From positions 1 through 64,000 of the forward strand of contig JALDRG010000004.1 in NCBI GenBank assembly GCA_031315995.1: 64,000 nt of DNA, read 5' to 3'. The notes beneath the pieces were generated by a model. It made no database searches and was not told where the DNA came from. It saw only the letters and a list, made by a program, of their open reading frames with translations. This stretch comes from Nitrospira sp. (GTDB taxonomy: Bacteria; Nitrospirota; Nitrospiria; Nitrospirales; Nitrospiraceae). Made by a program: the position numbers and the translations under genes. Positions 24,967-33,538 of this stretch are shown piece after piece. Positions within the stretch are counted from its first letter, which is position 1. Each line of letters starts with the position of its first letter.

Positions 24967-25206
24967 TCAGCGTGGGCGAGGCGCTTCTCCCGATTTAGTG
25001 CCCGGCTTTCCCTGCTGCGCATACCAGTCGTCGACCCACCGCACGACTTCTTCTTTACTGTCCCCGTAACGCTCCTGCACCTTTCCGATAAACTTGTCAT
25101 AATTTCCTTCAGCCTGTGTGAGGTCGTCGTCCGTGAGTTTCCCCCACTTTTGTTTCACTTCACCCTTGAACTGCACCCACTTACCTTTGAACTGATCGGC
25201 ATTCAT
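24967..25206 (-). CDS. cytosolic CsbD-family stress protein
   Basis: 79 aa, almost the whole length being the CsbD domain: MNADQFKGKWVQFKGEVKQ at the start, KWGKLTDDDLTQAEGNYDKF in the centre and VQERYGDSKEEVVRWVDDW after it, plus a short charged tail. AAGGAGGA before ATG. The start overlaps the stop of the upstream 78-aa gene (ATGA), so they are translationally coupled. Role in general stress is inferred from the family. The gene is under the operator-bearing promoter at 25474-25519. Confidence 0.86.
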   Translation of the reverse strand: MNADQFKGKWVQFKGEVKQKWGKLTDDDLTQAEGNYDKFIGKVQERYGDSKEEVVRWVDDWYAQQGKPGTKSGEAPRPR

Positions 25207-25439
25207 GGCAATCCTCCTTGTGGTTGTGACGGGGAGACCGACCTCCGCGGTTCCCCTTTGGGGGCGACCGGTAGTCCTCGGAGCTGCTGCCCTCGAGGCT
25301 TAAAAGCACGACCGAACTGTGTCGGAGAAGCCAATCCCAATCTTCCTTTACGAATGAGCGTGACCTCTTTGCCCGCGTCATCATTCCTGAGCGTGATGAC
25401 CACATGTCCTTTGATTCTTTTAGCCTTCTGGTATTTCAT
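25203..25439 (-). CDS. small basic protein, unknown
   Basis: 78 aa starting MKYQKAKRIKGHVVITLRND; basic, with a beta-rich N-terminal half (VVITLRNDDAGKEVTLIRKGRLG) and a Pro/Gly/Arg-rich tail. AGGAGG lies seven bases before the ATG at 25439, which decides the start over a codon at 25472. First gene of the CsbD operon and overlapping its next gene by 4 bp. No family recognised; the N-terminal half might be a small SH3- or OB-like fold, but that is a guess. Confidence 0.6.
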   Translation of the reverse strand: MKYQKAKRIKGHVVITLRNDDAGKEVTLIRKGRLGLASPTQFGRAFKPRGQQLRGLPVAPKGEPRRSVSPSQPQGGLP

Positions 25440-25473
25440 CTCAGCCTCCTTGGCATGTACCGGCGTAGACATA

Positions 25474-25519
25474 GGTGTACAGCCGGAATCGCCTCAGAGG
25501 GACTGGACATATCCCTAGT
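25474..25519 (-). promoter_or_regulatory. operator/promoter of the CsbD operon
   Basis: Minus strand: ACTAGG-GATATG-TCCAGT (25519 to 25502), exactly 22 bp, then TACACC (25479 to 25474), 35 bp before the start codon of the first gene. Confidence 0.58.
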
Positions 25520-25643
25520 TCGTCAGCGATTACGCCCTGACCAACCGTTTGGAATGCGGCGGCATAGTTACTGCGTGTCAGAAGGAGCAGAGAGTCAGGA
25601 GGAGAAGAACGGATCGATCGCGCGGCATGCGCGACCGATCGTC

Positions 25644-27791
25644 TTACTGGAGATAGAGGCCGGCGACGGATTCTCGACGAAATATCACGAGGGAGCGGGC
25701 GTGCACTTCATATTCCTCGCCGCCTTTGAAGGAGAGGTTCAAATACTGAGGCTGAATGATCGCGGTATCAAGAATCAGATGCCAGAGCGTGTTCTCATCA
25801 TGCTGCGGCATGACAAACTGAATCGCCTCATGATGGGCATTGAGCAGCAACAAAAACGTGTCATCGACGATGGGATTGCCGCGAGCGTCTTTTTCTTCGA
25901 TCGCGTCGCCGGCCAACACCAAGCCGATTGCACGCAAGTGCCCTTGGCCCCAATCCGCTTCATCCATTTCTTTGCCGTCCGAATGCAACCAGACAATGTC
26001 CTTGATCTCACCGCCGTGGATCTGACGGCCTTGAAAGAAGCGGCGTCTGCGGAACACAGGATGCGCCTGCCTGAGCGCGATCAGCTGCCTGACAAAGTTA
26101 TGCAAGGACCGATCGGCTTTGGACAAATTCCAATTGTGCCAACTGATTTCGTTGTCCTGGCAGTAGGCATTGTTGTTGCCTTGCTGGGTGCGGCTGATTT
26201 CATCCCCGCCGCACAACATCGGCACGCCCTGCGAGAGCAGCAGAGTGGCGAGCATGTTGCGCTTCTGCCTCATCCGGAGATCGTTGACCGACTGATCGTC
26301 GGTCGGTCCTTCGACGCCGCAGTTCCAGCTTAAATTGTCATTGTGCCCGTCCTGATTGTTTTCGCCGTTAGCCTCATTGTGCTTCTCGCCATAGGACACC
26401 AGGTCGTTCAAGCTGAACCCATCGTGCGCGGTGATGAAATTGATGCTGGCAAAGGGGCGGCGTCCGCTCATTTCGTACAGATCGCTGCTCCCCGACAAAC
26501 GATAGGCAAGTTCGGCCACTTGCCCGCCGTCGCCCTTCCAGTAGCGGCGAATCGCATCGCGATACTTGCCGTTCCACTCCGCCCACCCGACAGGAAAATT
26601 GCCGACCTGATACCCGCCTTCGCCCAAATCCCAGGGTTCGGCGATCAGTTTCACCTGCGACAACATCGGATCTTGATGAATGATGTCAAAGAAGGCACTG
26701 AGTCGATCGACATCGTGCAACTCACGCGCGAGCGTGGAGGCAAGATCGAACCGGAATCCGTCGACGTGCATGTCCTGCACCCAATACCGCAGACTATCCA
26801 TGATCAATTGCAACGTCCGCGGATGCCGAACGTTCAAACTGTTTCCACAGCCGGTGTAATCCATGTAATACCGTGGGTCATCGGCCATGAGTCGATAGTA
26901 GGCGGCGTTGTCGATGCCCCGGAAGGACAGAGTCGGGCCAAGATGATTGCCTTCGGCCGTGTGGTTGTAGACTACATCCAAGATGACTTCGATGCCGGCG
27001 CTGTGCAGCGTCTTCACCATCGTCTTGAATTCCCGCACATGCCGTCCGCGAATCGGCGAGAGGGCATATCGCATGTCCGGGGCGAAGAAACCGATTGTGT
27101 TATAGCCCCAATAGTTGGTCAGACCCTGGTCCGTCAAATGTTTGTCTTGCACGGCATGGTGCACAGGCAGCAATTCGACGGCGGTGACGCCCAATCCCTG
27201 CAAATACTCGATGACAGCAGGGGTCGCAAGACCGGCGTAGGTTCCGCGCAGATGATCAGGGACGTCGGGGTTCCGGGCGGTGAATCCCTTGACATGTACT
27301 TCGTAAATCACCGTCCGGGACCAGGGGGTGCCCAATAACCGATCACCGCCCCAACTGAACGCCTGGTCGACCACCACACATTTCGGAGTCTCCGCAGCAT
27401 TGTCCCGGTCGTCTCGCACCAGGTCGCCGTCCGGATCACCGAGGCGATAGCCGAACATGCTATCGGACAAACGAATCGTATCCGCAATGGATTTGGCGTA
27501 GGGGTCGATGAGCAGCTTGGCGGCATTGAATCGATGACCGGCGGCAGGGTCATAAGGCCCGTCCACGCGATAGCCATAATGGAGGCCAGGGCGGCCCTCC
27601 GGCAGGTAGACATGCCAGGTCTGATTGGTCCGTTCCTCTATCCGAATCCGATGGGATTCCTTCCGAGCATCCGGTCCATCAAACAAGCACAATTCCACCG
27701 AGGTGGCATTTTCTGAGAAGAGGGCGAAATTGACACCCTCTCCATCCCACGTCGCCCCCAGCGGATAGGGCCGGCCTGGCCACAGCTTCAT
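25644..27791 (-). CDS. glgX: glycogen debranching enzyme (GlgX/TreX type)
   Basis: 715-aa GH13 debranching enzyme. N-terminal CBM48-like domain ([21 protein letters not shown]), then the barrel with [17 protein letters not shown], nucleophile Asp in DGFRFDLAS (about 347), acid/base Glu in IAEPWD (about 386) and transition-state Asp in TAHDGFSL (about 455). The full length and the YWGYN and [11 protein letters not shown] segments are typical of GlgX/TreX. It cleaves alpha-1,6 branches of glycogen, supplying linear maltodextrins to TreY/TreZ, encoded 12 kb away. Lies downstream of the ferritin-like gene with 41 bp between. Confidence 0.93.
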   Translation of the reverse strand: MKLWPGRPYPLGATWDGEGVNFALFSENATSVELCLFDGPDARKESHRIRIEERTNQTWHVYLPEGRPGLHYGYRVDGPYDPAAGHRFNAAKLLIDPYAKSIADTIRLSDSMFGYRLGDPDGDLVRDDRDNAAETPKCVVVDQAFSWGGDRLLGTPWSRTVIYEVHVKGFTARNPDVPDHLRGTYAGLATPAVIEYLQGLGVTAVELLPVHHAVQDKHLTDQGLTNYWGYNTIGFFAPDMRYALSPIRGRHVREFKTMVKTLHSAGIEVILDVVYNHTAEGNHLGPTLSFRGIDNAAYYRLMADDPRYYMDYTGCGNSLNVRHPRTLQLIMDSLRYWVQDMHVDGFRFDLASTLARELHDVDRLSAFFDIIHQDPMLSQVKLIAEPWDLGEGGYQVGNFPVGWAEWNGKYRDAIRRYWKGDGGQVAELAYRLSGSSDLYEMSGRRPFASINFITAHDGFSLNDLVSYGEKHNEANGENNQDGHNDNLSWNCGVEGPTDDQSVNDLRMRQKRNMLATLLLSQGVPMLCGGDEISRTQQGNNNAYCQDNEISWHNWNLSKADRSLHNFVRQLIALRQAHPVFRRRRFFQGRQIHGGEIKDIVWLHSDGKEMDEADWGQGHLRAIGLVLAGDAIEEKDARGNPIVDDTFLLLLNAHHEAIQFVMPQHDENTLWHLILDTAIIQPQYLNLSFKGGEEYEVHARSLVIFRRESVAGLYLQ

Positions 27792-27832
27792 GCCTTTTGC
27801 CTTCTTGCCATCGGGACTCCTTTGACTGGCGC

Positions 27833-28375
27833 TTACGACTTTAAGAGACTCACCAGATCCTCGGCGTGCTCTTCTTCCTTCATCAAAATATTCTCGAGGA
27901 GTCGGCGCGTCGTCGGATCATCTGAGCCGACAAAGGCGATCATATCCCGATAACTCTCGATCGCGATCCGCTCCGCCACGAGATCCTCTTTGATCATGTC
28001 CGCCAAGTTGTCGCCCTCAATGTACTCGGAATGGCTTCGGTCGGACAAGCCATCCGGAGACAGATTCGGCTCTCCGCCCAGTTGGACGATGCGTTCCGCC
28101 AATTCATCCGCATGGGCCTGCTCTTCCGCCGCATGGGCCAGAAATTCGGCCTTCACACTCTCCGCATTCATGCCTTGCGCCATGAAGTAATGTCGCTTAT
28201 ACCGTAACACGCATACGATTTCAGTTGCCAGCGCTTCATTCAACAGCTTGATGACCGTCTCAGGATCAGGTTTGTAGTCGGAGGTCAACGCCCCCTCTTC
28301 AATGTGCTGACGGGCGCGTTCTCTAATGGCTTGTACGTCTTTGCTGACCGGCACCTGAGGCTTCACCGTTTTCAT
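27833..28375 (-). CDS. ferritin-like / bacterioferritin-type protein
   Basis: 180-aa four-helix protein with di-iron ligands visible in the expected order: [17 protein letters not shown] (Glu), [21 protein letters not shown] (Glu, His), [18 protein letters not shown] (Glu) and [14 protein letters not shown] (Glu, His). An N-terminal extension of about 35 residues precedes the domain. Likely iron oxidation and storage or peroxide protection in the cytosol, by family. Between a small unknown gene and glgX on the same strand, under the promoter at 28656. Confidence 0.85.
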   Translation of the reverse strand: MKTVKPQVPVSKDVQAIRERARQHIEEGALTSDYKPDPETVIKLLNEALATEIVCVLRYKRHYFMAQGMNAESVKAEFLAHAAEEQAHADELAERIVQLGGEPNLSPDGLSDRSHSEYIEGDNLADMIKEDLVAERIAIESYRDMIAFVGSDDPTTRRLLENILMKEEEHAEDLVSLLKS

Positions 28376-28423
28376 AGCGACTCCTTTCGAGGGTTGATGA
28401 TGAGGTTCGTTCGTATGCCGTTG

Positions 28424-28618
28424 TCAGGGCGCGAGATCCGCACGCAAGTGAGGGCAGGCAGACTCCACGCCCAATTCAAAAACGGGTTCGACGTTTACAT
28501 CTACATCCCCGTTTGTGGCTCGCTGCGTGAAACCTTTCGGCCGCGTAGCAGCCGCGAGGGCGCGAACGGCCAGGGAGAAGAACAGTCCCATCTGTTGTCC
28601 GGACGTGTCAGACATCAT
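28424..28618 (-). CDS. 64-aa protein, unknown
   Basis: Short ORF starting MMSDTSGQQMGLFFSLAVRA with a strong AGGAGGA six bases before the ATG and an operator/promoter 38-84 bp upstream, which together argue that it is real. Weakly hydrophobic N-terminal third (LFFSLAVRALAAA), acidic middle (NGDVDVNVEPVFELG), two late residues Cys and His. No family recognised. First gene ahead of the ferritin-like protein and glgX. Confidence 0.5.
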   Translation of the reverse strand: MMSDTSGQQMGLFFSLAVRALAAATRPKGFTQRATNGDVDVNVEPVFELGVESACPHLRADLAP

Positions 28619-28655
28619 ACGCAGTCCTCCTCCGGATTCGTGATGTGTGATTTGA

Positions 28656-28702
28656 AGAATAGAAGAGGGAGGGGCGAAACCCGTACTAGGCAAACCCCTT
28701 GA
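28656..28702 (-). promoter_or_regulatory. operator/promoter of the small gene-ferritin-glgX set
   Basis: Minus strand: TCAAGG-GGTTTG-CCTAGT (28702 to 28685), 23 bp, then TATTCT (28661 to 28656), about 38 bp before the start codon at 28618. Spacing is one base longer than usual. Confidence 0.52.
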
Positions 28703-28723
28703 GAGTAGACCTTACTCCCCTCA

Positions 28724-29215
28724 TCACAGATGCCTGGTCTTTCTGGTGGGAGCCACATGGGCTGAGAGAACTCCGACCAGCCGCTCCCGGCTATCTACCA
28801 CCGGCAGCCAGTCTATCCCGGAGGCGCGCATGACGGAGAGGGCATCCGCCAGCAGATCATCTTCCGAACAGCGAGGCACATGCTTTCGCATCAATCCGTC
28901 GATGGCGGCCTCCTCAGGCGCTTGACGTACCTGATGGTTCAGCCCCATGTCTCGATCCGTGATCATGCCCACCAGTCGAGTGCCGTCATACACCACGATA
29001 ACCGGCACGTTGAGCGCGGTCATCAGGGAAGCGGCTTCTTTGAGGCTGGTCTGGGGCGAGGCCACCGTCACGGCCGAGCTCATCGCATGTTTCACATTGC
29101 GCGCCTCTCCCGGCAAGAGTCCCAGTTGCTCATCGGTCGTGGACTCCAGATAGACACTGGAGCGCGCGCGCATCGCCCTGGCCTCCGCAATTGTCCGAGG
29201 TCCATTGTGTTTCAC
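28724..29215 (-). CDS. two-CBS-domain protein
   Basis: 163 aa. Two CBS domains make up most of the protein: MSSAVTVASPQTSLKEAASL to GMITDRDM, and MRKHVPRCSEDDLLADALSV to GVLSAHVA. Such Bateman modules usually bind adenine nucleotides and act as energy or redox sensors. The start is a GTG (29215) with AGGTGA upstream; an ATG 14 codons further in is possible. Encoded 35 bp after a small unknown gene in the same direction. Confidence 0.85.
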   Translation of the reverse strand: MKHNGPRTIAEARAMRARSSVYLESTTDEQLGLLPGEARNVKHAMSSAVTVASPQTSLKEAASLMTALNVPVIVVYDGTRLVGMITDRDMGLNHQVRQAPEEAAIDGLMRKHVPRCSEDDLLADALSVMRASGIDWLPVVDSRERLVGVLSAHVAPTRKTRHL

Positions 29216-29250
29216 TGAATACTCACCTTTCTCACCCTCCGGCGGCTGCT

Positions 29251-29547
29251 CTATACGGCCTGGGGACGTGGTTCGTGCACGGTCAGCCGGAGTCGGCCAT
29301 ACATGACAGGTTTATCAGGATTTCTGGTGTATCGCCCTTTGTCCTCCCCGACGGAAATCATGCTGAGAGGAAGCGTCAGCTGTTGTTTATAATGTGGGAA
29401 GGCGGTTTCCAGAAGCATGGTGACGGTTTGACTGTCACATTCGATCACCTCGGCATTCAGGTCCCGCTCATCCTCAAAATCCACAGTAATCCGTTCCTGC
29501 GGATCGATCCACCGGCGGATGTTGGCCACTTTCTCAAGGGAATCCAT
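29251..29547 (-). CDS. 98-aa soluble protein, unknown
   Basis: Starts MDSLEKVANIRRWIDPQERI with GAGGAGG before the ATG at 29547. Beta-rich and evenly charged (ITVDFEDERDLNAEVIECDSQ, VTMLLETAFPHYKQQLTLPL, GRYTRNPDKPVMYGRLRLTV). The repeated short strands suggest a PilZ-like or other small barrel, but no diagnostic motif is present, so I do not assign a family. Probably co-transcribed with the CBS gene. Confidence 0.55.
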   Translation of the reverse strand: MDSLEKVANIRRWIDPQERITVDFEDERDLNAEVIECDSQTVTMLLETAFPHYKQQLTLPLSMISVGEDKGRYTRNPDKPVMYGRLRLTVHEPRPQAV

Positions 29548-29635
29548 GCGATGCCTCCTCATGGGTTGCTCACATACCTGCCACCGTCTTGTACCGACGG
29601 TGTTGATACACTCTCACGGACGCGTGCTTGTGCCT

Positions 29636-29653
29636 ACTAGCGATGTCTCTAGT
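29636..29653 (-). promoter_or_regulatory. operator copy upstream of the CBS operon
   Basis: Minus strand ACTAGA-GACATC-GCTAGT, an almost perfect 18-bp inverted repeat, 89 bp before the start at 29547. No TANNNT at 21-23 bp, so here the dyad may regulate differently or be inactive. The remaining part of the 279-bp gap holds no supported gene. Confidence 0.45.
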
Positions 29654-29826
29654 CCAGCTGTGAAGAAACGTCCGCGCAGCAGGGTCGCGGCAACCTCGAA
29701 ACCGCGAATGGTGGCACGTATTTAACCCCACATGGCCGACGGCGTGGAGCCGGGGCAAAGACGCCCATTTTCAATTTGGACCTGGCTATGTGTTGATCGA
29801 CCGAACTCGAAGTGAACAGCCGGCTA

Positions 29827-29982
29827 CTATGGCAACTGTGGAATCGGTGGTCTGGTCGGATGAGGGGGAACGGGTGAAGGAAAGGGTTCCGGCGGAAATG
29901 GGCTGGGGGTCGGCTCAGGAAAAGGCGACGGATCCGGGGGACTCGGATTCGGCTCGGGCTTGACGGACACACAATAAATCAT
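29827..29982 (-). CDS. 51-aa proline-rich peptide
   Basis: Starts MIYCVSVKPEPNPSPP and continues as PxP and FP repeats (DPSPFPEP, SPFPPEPFPSPVPP), ending IPQLP. Very strong ribosome site (GGAGGAGGTG). No signal peptide is apparent; about 40% Pro. Promoter evidence comes from the operator/TAAGCA pair at 30110-30155. Same class as the Pro-rich proteins at 7901, 33984 and 49641. Confidence 0.58.
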   Translation of the reverse strand: MIYCVSVKPEPNPSPPDPSPFPEPTPSPFPPEPFPSPVPPHPTRPPIPQLP

Positions 29983-30109
29983 AATCACCTCCTCCTCGAG
30001 ACTCAACTCAGTTCAGTCCCTAGGATTCCGCTTTAAGAGATTCATCGGTTCAGGGGGCCTTTCCTTTTCAACACGACTTCGCTCTCCGCCTCCATGAACA
30101 TATGCTTAC

Positions 30110-30155
30110 TGCTTACCACGATACACCATCGATCCATACTAGGTGATGCCCTGGC
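30110..30155 (-). promoter_or_regulatory. operator/promoter for the leftward proline-rich gene
   Basis: Minus strand: GCCAGG-GCATCA-CCTAGT (30155 to 30138), exactly 22 bp, then TAAGCA (30115 to 30110). The transcript would carry a leader of about 120 nt before the start codon at 29982; the leader holds a 19-codon ORF beginning at 30102 that lacks a ribosome site. Confidence 0.5.
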
Positions 30156-30168
30156 ATTGCCATGGGGA

Positions 30169-30214
30169 TCAGGGGACTTTCCTAGGAGCCCCACCCCTCG
30201 TATCATGATACAAA
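30169..30214 (+). promoter_or_regulatory. operator/promoter for the NarL-type regulator
   Basis: TCAGGG-GACTTT-CCTAGG (30169-30186), exactly 22 bp, then TACAAA (30209-30214). Faces the response-regulator gene starting at 30377, suggesting autoregulation. The left half is weak (3 of 6). Confidence 0.55.
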
Positions 30215-30376
30215 GTGAAAGGAATAGAGGCCGGGGCGAGGCCGAGTCGAATCTCGCACCTTGTGTCATGCCAGGTGTAAAGAAATGATAAGCCTGTTAT
30301 TCTAGTGCGAGTGGATGTGTGCGGTTCACATCGGCGGGGAGTCGGAGATTGAGGCAGCCAACCAGGGAGAACCGCT

Positions 30377-31033
30377 GTGACCAAAGCACGTATCGTCATC
30401 GCTGATGACCACAGCATCGTATTGGAGGCCTATCGGCAACTCCTTGAACCGGAGTATGAAGTCGTCGGTACCGCCGAAAACGGCCAGACGCTTCTCGACA
30501 TCGCTCCAGGACTGGCTCCCGACATCATTCTGCTCGATATCTCGATGCCGACGATGAACGGCTTGGACGTCATGAAACAGCTCCGGGCCGCGGTCCCCCG
30601 CGCCAAACTGATTTTCGTCACGATGATGAGCGAACCGTTTTACATCTCACAGGCGTTTGAGATGGGCGCGTCCGGGTATGTATTAAAACAGTCGGCCTCC
30701 ACCGAGCTGTTATCGGCGCTCGATGCCGCCCTCAAAAATCACCGTTATATTTCTCCTCAACTCTCGCTCGAAGTGCAGGATGCCATTGAAACGCCATGGG
30801 TGAAACCGGAAGGCTTCTCCTCCAAGTTGACGCCGCGGCAACAGGAAGTCTTAACGCTGTTGACACAAGGCTGTTCAACGAAAGAAATTGCGGCGACGAT
30901 GCAGGTCTCGACGAAGGCGGTGGAGTTTCACAAAGGCAATATCACACGGAGGCTCGGCATCCGCACGACCGCGGAGCTGACGAGATTTGCCCTGTCACAG
31001 GGCCTCACGAAGCTGAAGGACCAACATCCCTGA
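30377..31033 (+). CDS. NarL/LuxR-family response regulator (A)
   Basis: 218 aa: receiver domain (IADDHSIVLEAYRQLLE; phospho-acceptor Asp54 in LLDISMP; Lys of VLKQSAS) and a C-terminal LuxR/GerE helix-turn-helix (LTPRQQEVLTLLTQGCSTKE, IAATMQVSTKAVEFHKGNITRRLGI). GTG start with AGGGAG upstream. The local HisKA_3 kinases are the class that phosphorylates such regulators and none of them carries its own HTH, so this protein is a natural output. Preceded by a copy of the window's operator. Convergent with a second regulator. Confidence 0.93.
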   Translation: MTKARIVIADDHSIVLEAYRQLLEPEYEVVGTAENGQTLLDIAPGLAPDIILLDISMPTMNGLDVMKQLRAAVPRAKLIFVTMMSEPFYISQAFEMGASGYVLKQSASTELLSALDAALKNHRYISPQLSLEVQDAIETPWVKPEGFSSKLTPRQQEVLTLLTQGCSTKEIAATMQVSTKAVEFHKGNITRRLGIRTTAELTRFALSQGLTKLKDQHP

Positions 31034-31043
31034 ACGTTCAGGG
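31028..31043. terminator. palindrome overlapping both stop codons of convergent regulators
   Basis: CCCTGAACGTTCAGGG is a perfect 16-bp palindrome that contains the TGA of the rightward gene (31031-31033) and, on the other strand, the TGA of the leftward gene (31038-31040). It may act as a compact shared 3' element. No T-run. Confidence 0.35.
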
Positions 31044-31724
31044 CTGAGGAACAGGAACGGTGGGCTGGTGCGGCATCGCAATCAAGCCGATGGAGATGGC
31101 GTGTTTGGTCAGTTCGGCGGTGCTATGGACTCCGAGTTGTTTCATGATGCGAGTCTTGTGAAATTCAACGGTCTTGATCGACACGTTGAGGGTCGACGCA
31201 ATTTCCTTGGTGGATTGTCCCTCCGCGATCAGCTGAAGCACCTCCCTTTGACGCGCGCTCAATTTGTTGTCGTTCGAGGCCGTGGCGGGTGAGGGGCCCG
31301 GCTCGGCAGGATTCAGCGCTTGCTCGACAAGATTTTCCGCCACACTCGGCGAAACGTACAGCCGTCCTTTCAGCACTTCTTTGATCGCAAACACCAACTC
31401 CTCCGCAACGGATTGTTTCAGCACATAACCTGACACTCCGGCTCGAAACGCTTCCGTCACAAAATATTGCTCGCCATGCATCGTGAGGACGAGCAATTTC
31501 ACCGCCGGCATGGACTTCTTGATCTGGCGGCATGCATCAAGCCCGTTGAGCAAGGGAAGGGCGATATCCACCAGCGCGATGTCCGGCTTCTCCTTCTCGA
31601 CGGCTCGAACCAGCGCCCGTCCGTCCGCGACCCGGCCGCATAATTGAAAATCATGCTCCAGCAGTTTTTCGACCCCTTCCGCAACGAGAGTATGGTCGTC
31701 GGCTACGAGGACTCTGGGTTTCAT
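31038..31724 (-). CDS. NarL/LuxR-family response regulator (B)
   Basis: 228 aa with receiver (VADDHTLVAEGVEKLLE; Asp53 in LVDIALP; KQSVAEE) and LuxR-type HTH (LSARQREVLQLIAEGQSTKE, IASTLNVSIKTVEFHKTRIMKQLGV). The ATG at 31724 follows GGAGCAGACCT; codons further upstream are in frame but lack a ribosome site. Paralogous to regulator A, with which it converges. No obvious copy of the operator directly upstream, unlike A. Confidence 0.92.
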   Translation of the reverse strand: MKPRVLVADDHTLVAEGVEKLLEHDFQLCGRVADGRALVRAVEKEKPDIALVDIALPLLNGLDACRQIKKSMPAVKLLVLTMHGEQYFVTEAFRAGVSGYVLKQSVAEELVFAIKEVLKGRLYVSPSVAENLVEQALNPAEPGPSPATASNDNKLSARQREVLQLIAEGQSTKEIASTLNVSIKTVEFHKTRIMKQLGVHSTAELTKHAISIGLIAMPHQPTVPVPQP

Positions 31725-31815
31725 AGGTCTGCTCCGGGCTGAGAGAAGTAATAGTCGCCACAACTACTGGAAAATCCTACCACTGTCTGGGCTCGATAGC
31801 GAGAGGGTTTTCCGG

Positions 31816-33126
31816 CTAGAGCTGTTTCGACCAGAAAAAAATGAGTCCATGCCCCCCTTTGGTCGGCGGCGCGCCGCCTGGGTCTCGATAGATGCCGAAG
31901 TTATACGTGTAATTGAGCTCGACCTGCGATTTCCATGGCGCGCCGGTGACAAGCCCGCCACCCAGGGCCGGCATGGAGTCCGTCGTATTTTTGACCGCGC
32001 CATTGGTCGTGAAGACCGGCCGCTCGACCAGGCCCCATGTCGCCTCCACATAGGGATAGAAGAAAAACAGCGCCTCGTAACGATACTGGAGGTTGGCGAC
32101 CGCGTAGCGCGTGGGAAACAGTTCATTGAAGGCCACCCCATGGATCATGGGGAGCGAGATAGCCTCCCATTCATATCCGGTCGGCCGTCCGGGGAGGCGA
32201 AAGGCCGAGAACCGATCCAAATCCTTTCCAATTCCTCCATGCACGCTGGTCAACAATCGGTGCTTATCGCTCTCCACGAACGGAAGACCGGTAGCCACTA
32301 ACGCATATAGACTGCCTTGAAGATACGTCTGTTCTTTTCTGAAATCAGGTGTATCGAACGGCGCGCCTCCCCATTGATCCCACTTCGCCCGGTGACCGTG
32401 AATCAAGTCTCCGCCCATCGTGAACCCCTCATGAGGCAGTTCCATCAAATTCCGTTTCAAGGAGTCCGCGCGGATCCGAAAATGGATGCGCCCTTCATAG
32501 GTGTCCTTGGGCACGCCATATTGCATGGAGGTATGGCCGGTTCCCTTGAACCATCGATACCCGGCTTCATAGGTCAGCGACACGTTCACCGCGCTGTCCT
32601 GGCTGAACGGATGCACCGGCAACCGGTAGCCTAGTCCGCCTCCGGCGAAGGCATAACTCCATTCCAGTTCCGTTCCCCGTTGGCGCTGACCCTGCACATA
32701 CTCCGAGCGGCCCATGGGAAGAATGAAATTGTCCCAGGTAAAAATCAGCGACCAGTTGGGATATTCCCGCAGGCCGATCGTGTAATCCACATCGTTGACT
32801 ACTCCGGAAAAGGTCCCGCGAAGCCGTCGATTATCGTCATCCCAATTCCGCCATACGTAGAGGGCACCGAACGGCAGCACTTCCATCTGGCTTGGCCCGT
32901 TCGGAATCGCTTGAATACCAAAACTGGCAGCCGTCACGCTCCTTCGATCGCGAGGCGGCACATAGATTTTTTCCCCGAAGAGGGTGGCACGGAATTCTTC
33001 GCCGGCGATGGGAGTCGGCTCCTCTCCCCATGCCGGCGAGTGTCCCGCTCCACTCAGAGCAAAAACCATCCCTCCTACAAGAGACACGAACAAGACGCTG
33101 AGTAGTGGACGATGCATAACGAACAT
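31816..33126 (-). CDS. outer-membrane beta-barrel protein, unknown
   Basis: 436 aa. Signal peptide (MHRPLLSVLFVSLVGGMVFALSG), then many amphipathic strands with aromatic girdles (WSLIFTWDNFILPMG, AFAGGGLGYRLPV, VSLTYEAGYRWF, LQYRYEALFFFYPYVEATWG, QVELNYTYNFGIY), ending HGLIFFWSKQL. The Tyr/Trp/Phe density and length fit a roughly 16-18-stranded barrel. No family recognised. Upstream in the same transcription direction there is an ACTAGG half site (33217-33222 on the minus strand) without a partner half. Confidence 0.65.
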   Translation of the reverse strand: MFVMHRPLLSVLFVSLVGGMVFALSGAGHSPAWGEEPTPIAGEEFRATLFGEKIYVPPRDRRSVTAASFGIQAIPNGPSQMEVLPFGALYVWRNWDDDNRRLRGTFSGVVNDVDYTIGLREYPNWSLIFTWDNFILPMGRSEYVQGQRQRGTELEWSYAFAGGGLGYRLPVHPFSQDSAVNVSLTYEAGYRWFKGTGHTSMQYGVPKDTYEGRIHFRIRADSLKRNLMELPHEGFTMGGDLIHGHRAKWDQWGGAPFDTPDFRKEQTYLQGSLYALVATGLPFVESDKHRLLTSVHGGIGKDLDRFSAFRLPGRPTGYEWEAISLPMIHGVAFNELFPTRYAVANLQYRYEALFFFYPYVEATWGLVERPVFTTNGAVKNTTDSMPALGGGLVTGAPWKSQVELNYTYNFGIYRDPGGAPPTKGGHGLIFFWSKQL

Positions 33127-33247
33127 ATGGATACTCTGGATTCCTTTACGGGAGAACCGCCAAGGACGATCGCGGCGGGGGTGTTTCCTTATAAGACAGT
33201 CACCGCGTCATACACCCCTAGTAAAACCCCTGGAGGTGAAGGGAAGA

Positions 33248-33463
33248 ATGGATGGTATTCTTCAGGCGACTCCCATTCAAGATAACCCAAGAGGCTGTCG
33301 ACGGACCAGCAACGAGATCCACATGGATCCCGCAACAACACATTATCGGACGGAACCATGTGCGTCGGCACCAGAAGCGCACACACGAACCGATGAGGTT
33401 CGTCTGTTCGGTACACCTTGCCGCCTTTCGTGCAAAGACGCCTTGAGTACCGATTCTGGTTGA
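33248..33463 (+). CDS. possible 71-aa protein, low support
   Basis: ORF starting MDGILQATPIQDNPRGCRRT with GGAGGTG nine bases before the ATG. Contains four Cys and three His, no hydrophobic segment. The ribosome site is the only support; codon choice is unremarkable and no family is evident. Could be a chance ORF in the gap between two divergent genes. Confidence 0.3.
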   Translation: MDGILQATPIQDNPRGCRRTSNEIHMDPATTHYRTEPCASAPEAHTRTDEVRLFGTPCRLSCKDALSTDSG

Positions 33464-33538
33464 TCAAGGCCGATGGGCGAGCTATTGTTCGGCTACAATA
33501 GAGTCCGTAAGAGTCCGTACCCCAAAGGAGGAGAGAGC

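Noticed and set aside
25404..27338. Long plus-strand frames (309 and 331 codons)
   Set aside because: Antisense to glgX, whose catalytic motifs are intact on the minus strand.
33217..33222. CCTAGT between two divergent genes
   Set aside because: Left half absent and the predicted start would fall inside the downstream ORF; not counted as an operator.
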